Shown: positions 20,502 through 26,988 of the stretch, one piece after another
Layout: every line of letters starts with the position of its first letter
How positions within the stretch are numbered: the first letter of the stretch is position 1
From: Mesotaenium endlicherianum
Taxonomy: Eukaryota > Streptophyta > Zygnematophyceae > Zygnematales > Mesotaeniaceae
Assembly: GCA_009602735.1 (NCBI GenBank)
Contig: WELA01008529.1
Location: 93,313 to 120,300 of the forward strand
Length of the DNA stretch: 26,988 nt
Direction: 5' to 3'
Made by a program: the position numbers and the translations under genes
The notes under the pieces: model-generated
Database searches by the model: none
The model's input: the letters and a program-made list of their open reading frames with translations, nothing else
Told to the model about the DNA's origin: nothing

Positions 20502-22734
20502 AGAGCGCAGCTCGGAGGCGGATCCTGTTGCAGCCTCCACCTAGCGCAGCTGGCAGCATCAATATGGCTTGTTGGGCACCTCCCACCTCACAACATCAGC
20601 ATGGCTTGTTGGACACATGGCACCTGGTCCTTCTTTAGCGTGCAACTGGGTCCTGGCTGCGGACGCAAGTAGATGTCAATACTGCAGGGCTTCAGGGCTT
20701 CAACAGAGGCTCTGGTTCATGTGCCTGCATGCTGCACTCACTTTCTTTGCCAGTCTGCAAAATTTGCTCTTCCCTGGCTGGGTAAGAGGTGGCGACGAGA
20801 GAATATGTAAGACCATCGTGTGCCCTATGTACCATATTTGTAACATATACAACATGAAAGTGCTACATATAGACAGTTGAAAGTGGCTGCAGCATGTTAA
20901 ACTTGCTCCAATGCTTAAAAGCGTAACCCCTCTACCTTCTCCCTCCCAAATTCTTTTCTCATCTTCTTCCCTCACTCCTTCAACCCCCACCCCCACTCTC
21001 TAAGCTTCCTCGTCCACTTTCTCTGTCAATGATTCAAAGAGAGGTGAATTTGCGCAAGATGCATATCAGCAGCCCACTCTGCAAAGGTGGAGCAAAACAT
21101 TATGGTAGTCTTACTGAATTTTCCATACTCAAGACAGAGGTTACCAAGGTTGACTTTAATTTGCAATCTGAGTGGTGGATATACACAGTGCCCCTCTTGA
21201 CTATGGTGGTACAAGAGTTATAGAGGAAACAGTCATGTTGTTTCCATGAGATGGTCCTTACCAGGTCCTAAGGATGGTGTGACATTGGCTAAGAAGAAAA
21301 TTTGAAGTTATACACCCATAATGTGAGTAGTGCTAGAATGCTCTACATGTTCATACATCCTGGAATACATACTTTCTGAATGAGTCATTAAGTTTTATAA
21401 GGTGTATATGTCACCTTCATGTCAGAAAATAACATAAAATCAGAAACCTTTTGCTTGTTCTTACAGTACTTGTATCATGCATATTCTCAGCTTGGACGTA
21501 TTCTCAACTTGGATTGTGGTGATGCCTAGTTCAGGTCCTACAGAGTTCATGCATGCTTCTGATAGTAGTACATGATTATATGTGCCTCAGCCATATGCAC
21601 CAGCAAGCATGTGAGAGCTCGCACTCATTCCCTGTCTAAGTGTCTTCGAGTCTGGAGAAATCTGGGGGTATATTAAGGGTGATGTTATACCTGGCATCTT
21701 CATTAAAGGATATACAAGAATGGAGTGTACACAGAGACAGTCCATCAAATCGACTGCATTGCTGTTCCACCAGATTTGTCAATGTCAAACAACCAAGCTG
21801 CATTCAAGCATAAGTGAATGGATCGTGAAGACATACCGGTATACAGTATATGCGAGGTTGAAGGTACTCTCTCGTCTCTAAAGATTTTTCGCCAAAAGCT
21901 GGCCTACTCCACCGCGTTTCACCCAATGTGCCCTGACTATCACTCTTATGAAAGAAGACACGAACATGAAGAGGACTTGAACTGTTTATAAGCTCAAAAG
22001 TAGGTCCATTGAAGACTTTAAATTTTACAGCAAAACGAGTTCTGAAAGCCAAGTAATAGGTTATGTAAGAAGATCAAAGCACGAAGAGAGAAGCAACGAG
22101 AATCCTCATGGCCGCACTGGGAAACACGGAAGGTGGTATCATCGCGGGAAGTGTAAGCTTCCCTTCGGATATGGTGAGTTCTGCTAAGCTTCACCTTCAC
22201 TGAGTGGCACTGATTTCCGTATATCTCAGTGGACAACGAATATTTACGCCGTTGACTTGATATCCATTTTTGGATGTGAAAGAAAATATTACCGGTTCCT
22301 TTATTTCCACGAGGTCTAGTACTTACAAACTTTTGAGCGTGTCAGGGGCTTGCCACTTGTTCCAGCAACGAAGTGGGCTTGCCACTTGGATCTCCCTTAC
22401 AACGTCTTGACGCTTACTAAGGCAGATAGCAACACCTACATGCAGGGGAGGGAGAGAGAGAGATACGACGAGAGTAAATTCGCAGCACTGGCTTTCCCAA
22501 ATTTGGAGATTTGGGAACATGGCCCTTCATCTCATCATTTAAACGCCGAGTAGAAATCTGAAATTTGTAGTGTCCAAGACCTTGTCAAAGGTGTTACTTG
22601 AGAGGACGTTCGTTGTATTTGAGCTTGTGAACGCGTCTTAATGCACTGGTCCTTTGTGCACATTTTCGACACTTCTTTGGCACCGTCTGCCAGCACATAA
22701 TTAGCAAACTGTAAGCATCATAACAACGAACCAT
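20502..22734. other. Intergenic, no gene recognised
   Basis: Nothing coding is convincing. There is a 23-base direct repeat with a 36-base period (20558-20580 and 20594-20616, CATCARYATGGCTTGTTGG), a pyrimidine-rich tract at about 20927-21020, a short direct repeat GGGCTTGCCACTTG near 22350-22390, and a GA-rich run at about 22446-22463. The promoter of the HhH gene should lie at the right end. Confidence 0.5.
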
Positions 22735-24144
22735 ATGGCTGCGGCCACAGAAAATCCGTCAGAGAGTGAGAAGGATGCCGGTACCAACGCGTCAAATGGC
22801 GTAGGTAAACCTTCTCAGGAAGTGCCTCATCAAAAGGATGCAGAAACGAATAAATCTCAAAAAACTGGAGGTCATGAAAAAGAGGCAGATGTAGTTAAGA
22901 AGGTGGGAGAATCTAAGCCAGTTGAGTCAGATGTTAAGGATGCTGAGATGGATGAACGTGTTGCAGCTGATACAGAAGATGAAGGGGGAGAGGGTGAACA
23001 AGGAGAGGGAGGGAAGAAGGAAAATGATGCAGACGACAAAACACAGCAAGAGGGAACCAAAGAAGTTACTTCTGGAAACGAGGGACGCAAAGGAATCGAG
23101 CAAGACCTTAAAAAGACAGCAGAGGAGGGAAAAAACGAAAAGACAGCAGAGGACACCCCCGTGGAAGCGCAGGAGGGATCAAAGGAGGAAGTAGAGGGGC
23201 AGGCGGCAGAGAAGGGCGACAAGATGGAGACAGAGGAGACAGACCTGGAGGAGAAGAAAGAAGAGAAGACACAGAAGGAGGGCAAGGAGCAGTCCAGAGA
23301 GAGCAATGCCGGCGCCTCTCTAGTGCAGCAAGTCATCAAGAAGATGGGCGGGAGGCACTCTTCCGTCATGGGAATCGACGTGGACAAGGGACAGGAGGAG
23401 GAGATCGACAAGTGGTTCCTGGTCTCCCTCCTCTTCAGCCGGGGCGTGAACACGGAGCAGACCCTCCGGACGTACAAGATCCTGTCGGAGAGCGGGGGAA
23501 TCCGGACCGTTAAAGACGCGGGACACCTGGAGTACCAGCAGCTCTGGGACAAGATGGTGGAGGCGAAGGCGCAACGGACGGACCAGATGTGCCACCGGCT
23601 GCAGAACATCGCGGGGCAGATTGAGAGCGAGCTGGGGGGCACTGTCGCGAGCCTGAGGGGGGTCAAGCAGTCCAAGGATCTCGTGAACGCGCTGAAGAGG
23701 TTCAATGGCGTGGGGCCCACCACGGCGGAGCTCTTCCTGCGGGAGCTCCGCGGTGTGTGGGAGGCCGCCGACGACGTGGCGATCAGCGACAGGGCCATCG
23801 CCGCCGCCCGCCACCTGGGGCTCATCGACGCCCCGAAGCGGGGCCTGAAGCGCAGCCGCGGCGGGGCTGGCGGCAGGACGGGCGGCAGGGGAGGCAAAAA
23901 AGGGCAGGGGGAGGGAGAGGAGAGAGAGGGAGAGGGGGAGGGGGAAGGGGAGGGGGAGGAGGAGAAGGAGAACGTGCCGGCCAGTAATGAGCAAGCCTTT
24001 GAGAGAATCGCGCGGGAGGTGGGCGCCGATTTGCGGGACGTGGAGACTGCTCTCATCAATATGCATAATGTGCACAACAAGGCGTACGCCAAGTGCCCCG
24101 GAGGGAGCCAGTGCCTGGCCCTGCAGGTCTCTTCCGCCGCTTAA
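22735..24144 (+). CDS. HhH-GPD-like helix-hairpin-helix protein with acidic N-terminal tail
   Basis: This is a single open frame of 469 residues; the start context CATATGGC is the first Met. Residues 1 to ~195 are Glu/Lys/Gly-rich and disordered. Residues ~222-365 form a helical core: DKWFLVSLLFSRGVNTEQTL, then the hairpin FNGVGPTTAELFLRELRGVW (323-342), ending near ARHLGL. This resembles bacterial endonuclease III-like proteins of the HhH-GPD class, some of which carry the same LRELRG(V/I)W stretch (from memory). The Lys that is catalytic in endonuclease III (GVGRKTA) is replaced by Thr here, so glycosylase/lyase activity is doubtful. Residues 370-412 are a basic RG/KG-rich linker followed by a GEGEGE tract, and the end (about 418-460) is helical. 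CTGCAG|GTCTCT at 24121-24132 looks like a donor, so the last five residues could instead be replaced by splicing. DNA binding in the nucleus is likely; the exact role is unknown. Confidence 0.75.
   Translation: MAAATENPSESEKDAGTNASNGVGKPSQEVPHQKDAETNKSQKTGGHEKEADVVKKVGESKPVESDVKDAEMDERVAADTEDEGGEGEQGEGGKKENDADDKTQQEGTKEVTSGNEGRKGIEQDLKKTAEEGKNEKTAEDTPVEAQEGSKEEVEGQAAEKGDKMETEETDLEEKKEEKTQKEGKEQSRESNAGASLVQQVIKKMGGRHSSVMGIDVDKGQEEEIDKWFLVSLLFSRGVNTEQTLRTYKILSESGGIRTVKDAGHLEYQQLWDKMVEAKAQRTDQMCHRLQNIAGQIESELGGTVASLRGVKQSKDLVNALKRFNGVGPTTAELFLRELRGVWEAADDVAISDRAIAAARHLGLIDAPKRGLKRSRGGAGGRTGGRGGKKGQGEGEEREGEGEGEGEGEEEKENVPASNEQAFERIAREVGADLRDVETALINMHNVHNKAYAKCPGGSQCLALQVSSAA
23908..23972 (+). 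repeat. Purine (GA/GGGGA) microsatellite inside the HhH gene
   Basis: An unbroken G/A tract encodes the Glu-Gly repeat of the linker. It resembles the G-rich sequence bordering the assembly gap at 14262-14292, so its length is likely to vary. Confidence 0.8.
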
Positions 24145-24379
24145 AACATATATCCCAACTGTTGTCCCTACGGTTGTTCTGCCATTAACGCCGTCCTGTA
24201 TGAGAATCAGTGCCGTTCTGGCATGCTGCAGCCATAAGTGCCCAGCTGTGTATGTATAACCCTAAACGTATGTATATTAAATCTCAATAATCTTGGTGAT
24301 GATGCTAGTGCCACTCCTATATAAAGCATGAAAGCTGTAGGGCTGCAGTGCGGTCCTATATTTCCGAGCGTGCACGTAG

Positions 24380-24486
24380 TACCCTCAGTTGACCTATCCG
24401 GTCCAATCTGGTTGACAGCCTACCCTCAGTTGACTGACCTGGTCAACAAACTACCCGCAGTTGACCTATACCTGGTCGACAAGTAG
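24380..24486. repeat. About three tandem copies of a TTGAC-containing unit
   Basis: Units begin at about 24381, 24421 and 24452 with TACCCKCAGTTGACC-like sequence, each followed by a CTGGT or CCGGT word. Five TTGAC/GTCAA words lie in about 95 bases. Confidence 0.6.
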
Positions 24487-25940
24487 CTAGCCCCTAGCCG
24501 TCATATGCCTTGGTTTCTCATACCGTAGCTTCACACACCAGAGCTGCAGATGTGCTGAGGAACTGTAAAGAAAAGGCTATCCTGGATTGTGCGTATATAC
24601 TGGAGGATGTGCTGCGTATGCACATCTTTTTTGCTTTGCTTCTTTTACTACTCGGCTAACTCACTCTGGGGAGACAGATTGAGCGCAGTGTTGTGCGCAA
24701 GATCTGGTCTTGCTTGAAATTCATGAAAAGAGTATGCTGCTCCGACTCTAAACTTATTACTTGTCAGATAGCAATCAGATAGAAAAAAGTTTGTGGTTAC
24801 AGTTTTTTTTTTTGTGATTTGTGGGACTGGTTCTTGAAGTTTATGATTCCTCAGAAATAATAGCACAGGAAAAGACAGTGGAAGCACATGAATGAAGGCT
24901 GATGCAGATATGATTGGCAATCCACGGCTTTCATTGGTCGATGTTACATACAATTATTCGTAATTGTATTTTAGAAAAGATGGATCCAAAGCTGGTAATT
25001 GGTGGCGGTCAGAGGGCCTATTGCTTCACTTCTGTATTTCTGGCTGCAATCATTAGGATGAACTGAAGAGGTTCTTACATTATTCAATTTAAGACTGGTG
25101 AAGCTCCTTGAGGAATTCCTCTGATGTTTAAGCATTGATCACCAAAAAGAAATCATTAGTCAAATGATGTGCATCTAGGGTGTGCACATCATGTTTTCAA
25201 ATGGTCACAAATAGCTACTGACGTCACAGGTCAAGCTATGACGACATATATTTTTTGAGATAATATGGTGGTCATGATTTGACGAATTGGTTTTTAAAAA
25301 TTGATGCCATGATATCATCAACAAATTAGAATAGTTGAAAAGAGGAGGTTACTATTCCGGCCCAGGTCTATTCATAGTACCATTGTTGTGCTATTGTTTC
25401 ATTTGGTTAACTGACGAATTATCACCAAATAATAATGTAGGGATCATCTAATGAGCAAATTTGATTTGAGTGTACGCGTACATGCCCGTTATATTTCATG
25501 CTGACGGACATCTGAACTTCAGCTTCCAGGGAAATAAACAACGGTATATGATAAAGATCACAAGGGACGTTCATCAACACTCCATGCCACCACTATATAA
25601 ACCCTTATCAACTCTTGCTTGCATGATTTCGGAGAGCGCCCAAGAACCAACAGTGACATACCAAATCTGCCCAAGCAGAACGTTGACTGTCGAGCGTATC
25701 CCAACGTCATCACACTTCTCTCGGCTCAATTCATGATAATAATATCAAGTGAATGCAACCCCTTATATTCCTTTTCTGAAAATTCCCCCCTCCCATAAGT
25801 CGGCATCAGCGTGTGTATACATTGATGTAAAATGCTTCATATGTGCGTCATCCATGTATCCACCAACAAAATCATGAATTCACAAAAAAAGAACCTTGTA
25901 CTAACTCCTCATTTATTTACACGACAATCATACTCCACTC
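24487..25940. other. AT-rich intergenic, no gene recognised
   Basis: It contains a poly-T run near 24802-24812, a 10-base-pair inverted repeat at 25164-25192, and a TATATAAA box on the plus strand at 25594-25601 with no convincing gene after it (only a weak short frame from about 25623). Confidence 0.5.
25164..25192. repeat. Inverted repeat (hairpin)
   Basis: ATGATGTGCA and TGCACATCAT form a perfect 10-base stem with a 9-base loop. There is no T tract or gene end next to it, so a terminator role is not supported. Confidence 0.5.
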
Positions 25941-25946
25941 ACTGAG

Positions 25947-25996
25947 TAGATAAGCTCAGCAGGCAAGCACACTACTGTGAACCGGGGTCAGCCAAA
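25947..25996 (-). pseudogene. Decayed copy of the LHC C-terminal coding tail
   Basis: The plus-strand stretch AGGCAAGCACACTACTGTG...CGGGGTCAGCCAA aligns to the true end of the LHC gene (26079-26112, AGGCAAACACATTGTTGTG...CGGGGTCAGTCAA). There are six mismatches, all transitions, and one indel over about 34 bases. On the minus strand the frame is broken by a stop. It lies about 70-115 bases downstream of the LHC stop codon. Confidence 0.6.
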
Positions 25997-26061
25997 AAAA
26001 ATATTATCCCACCAATAATTTTGGATTGAGCTCCACGATCTACACTGCACCAAAACCTCTA

Positions 26062-26988
26062 TCAGTTAGCAGATAGGTAGGCAAACACATTGTTGTGGAC
26101 GGGGTCAGTCAAGAAATCCTCAACGTTTTGCACAGGCCCTTTCTGAGTAACGAGCGCCTGAATGTAGAAGCCCAGCCATGCCACCATGGCTAACCGTCCG
26201 TTCTTCATCTCCTTCACCTGCATGCATACAGAAAAATCGCAGCACAGCCTGACTACGTATCCGTAAACATGAGAAACATATAAATCCGTAAAGTAGTATC
26301 AAGAGTTTCTTAAGTATCTAGATATGTATCCTAGGCTTGAAACATTAGGCAATGCAAGGCGATGCAATTGCATTCTTGGTGGTAAAACAAGTACGATTTT
26401 GAGCTAAAGGTAAGGAAGTTTTGAAGGGAGAATGAACGGAAAAATATTCTCGATTCCAGAAAAGAAGTGAATCAGCGAGCCACACATACACAAGTAACTT
26501 AGACGGCCTCTTGCAAGAATAGAGACAGTGCGGATCAAGATGCGCCCTGAGAAGAAAGAGAGAGCATCATCAAAAAGTGAAGTCCACACAACAATCAGAC
26601 AGGTGCAGCAACAAGCCGACACAAACAACAGCCGCGCACACAAGCGTGGAGTTGCAACCAATATAGAGCAACATATACGAAGCAACATATGAACACAGAG
26701 GACAACAACGCACAAAGGCATGAAGACAGAGACAGGCACACGAGGAGTCCTCCTGTCTACGTGTCTCCGGAGTCTTACACAGTCTTGTACGCCCACCTAG
26801 AGATCTTTGAGATGCAGCTGCTATCTGAGTGAGCCACCGAATCAAACGACTCTCCACCCCCCAATTCCGATTATTAACATCGCTCACAGGCGTGAAGACC
26901 AACAGACAAAGAAAAGAGCGTAGATGCTCACTCCCCCCCNAGACGACAAGACACGCATACCTCGAGGTTCTCAAAGGCAGCAGCATCC
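26062..26988 (-). CDS. Light-harvesting chlorophyll a/b-binding protein, C-terminal two exons (partial)
   Basis: LHC proteins bind chlorophyll in thylakoid membranes and feed a photosystem. The terminal exon is 26217-26062 (acceptor GCATGCAG, stop TGA, 51 residues). It begins [18 protein letters not shown], the third membrane helix with the conserved E..N.R.AM chlorophyll-binding and salt-bridge motif. It continues through [11 protein letters not shown] and ends [14 protein letters not shown], like the amphipathic C-terminal helix (LHCII has DPVNNNAWAYATN). The preceding exon is cut by the window edge; only its last 28 bases (26988-26961) are present, coding DAAAFENLE, the usual segment before VKE, with donor GAG|GTATGC. 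The intron is 743 bases. The rest of the gene lies off the right edge. Whether it is an Lhca or Lhcb type cannot be fixed from this tail. Open frames across 26400-26986 lie in the intron. Confidence 0.92.

Noticed and set aside
22872..24092. A 406-codon open frame on the minus strand
   Set aside because: It is the antisense of the acidic/GA-rich HhH gene; its Ser/Pro-rich composition follows from purine-rich sense codons, and the sense frame has a recognisable domain.
25594..25760. A small gene after the TATATAAA box
   Set aside because: Only a weak frame of about 37 codons follows, with no recognisable feature; a TATA word alone is not enough.
26404..26986. Two overlapping minus-strand frames at the right edge
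   Set aside because: They lie in the intron between the two LHC exons, and one includes the N at 26940; Cys/Val-rich products look non-coding.

Overview
The window looks like nuclear DNA of a photosynthetic streptophyte (charophyte alga, bryophyte, lycophyte or fern grade). The evidence is a MurA-type gene with a long Ser-rich leader (plastid peptidoglycan synthesis is kept in those lineages), a light-harvesting chlorophyll-binding protein gene, GT-AG introns, and a plant-type Ty1/copia element whose primer site resembles the plant initiator-tRNA type. I cannot name the species. Runs of N mark it as a draft assembly.

Layout: 1-478 is G-rich and GACTGACC-like low-complexity DNA, probably inside a murA intron. 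479-4507 (minus) holds the first three visible exons of MurA; its C-terminal exons lie off the left edge. 4508-7301 is mostly intergenic and carries a ~422-bp long-TIR element (MITE) at 5858-6279. 7302-13890 is a complete-length Ty1/copia retrotransposon with 512/513-bp LTRs, a TACTT target duplication, broken gag-pol reading frames, and an antisense coiled-coil ORF before the 3' LTR. 14293-14488 is an assembly gap in a G-rich tract. 15453-17517 (minus) and 18802-20501 (plus) are two head-to-head paralogues encoding TPR-like plus C-terminal J-domain (HPD) proteins, each with one intron at the same place. 22735-24144 (plus) encodes a protein with an acidic tail and a helix-hairpin-helix (HhH-GPD-like) core. 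The right edge (26062-26988, minus) holds the last two exons of a light-harvesting complex gene, found by joining a 28-nt exon end at the edge to a 156-nt terminal exon.

The genes do not form an operon or an obvious pathway. MurA and the LHC protein both point to the plastid; the TPR-J pair and the HhH protein are of unknown role. The most unusual signals are structural. Degenerate copies of the murA exon-3 head (with its splice acceptor) are scattered through the preceding intron. A decayed copy of the LHC C-terminal coding tail lies just downstream of that gene. The copia gag start codon lies inside the LTR, so the primer-binding site is translated. GC at third codon positions rises from 5' to 3' in the host genes. 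I did not find a clear defence system, CRISPR array, tRNA or rRNA gene.
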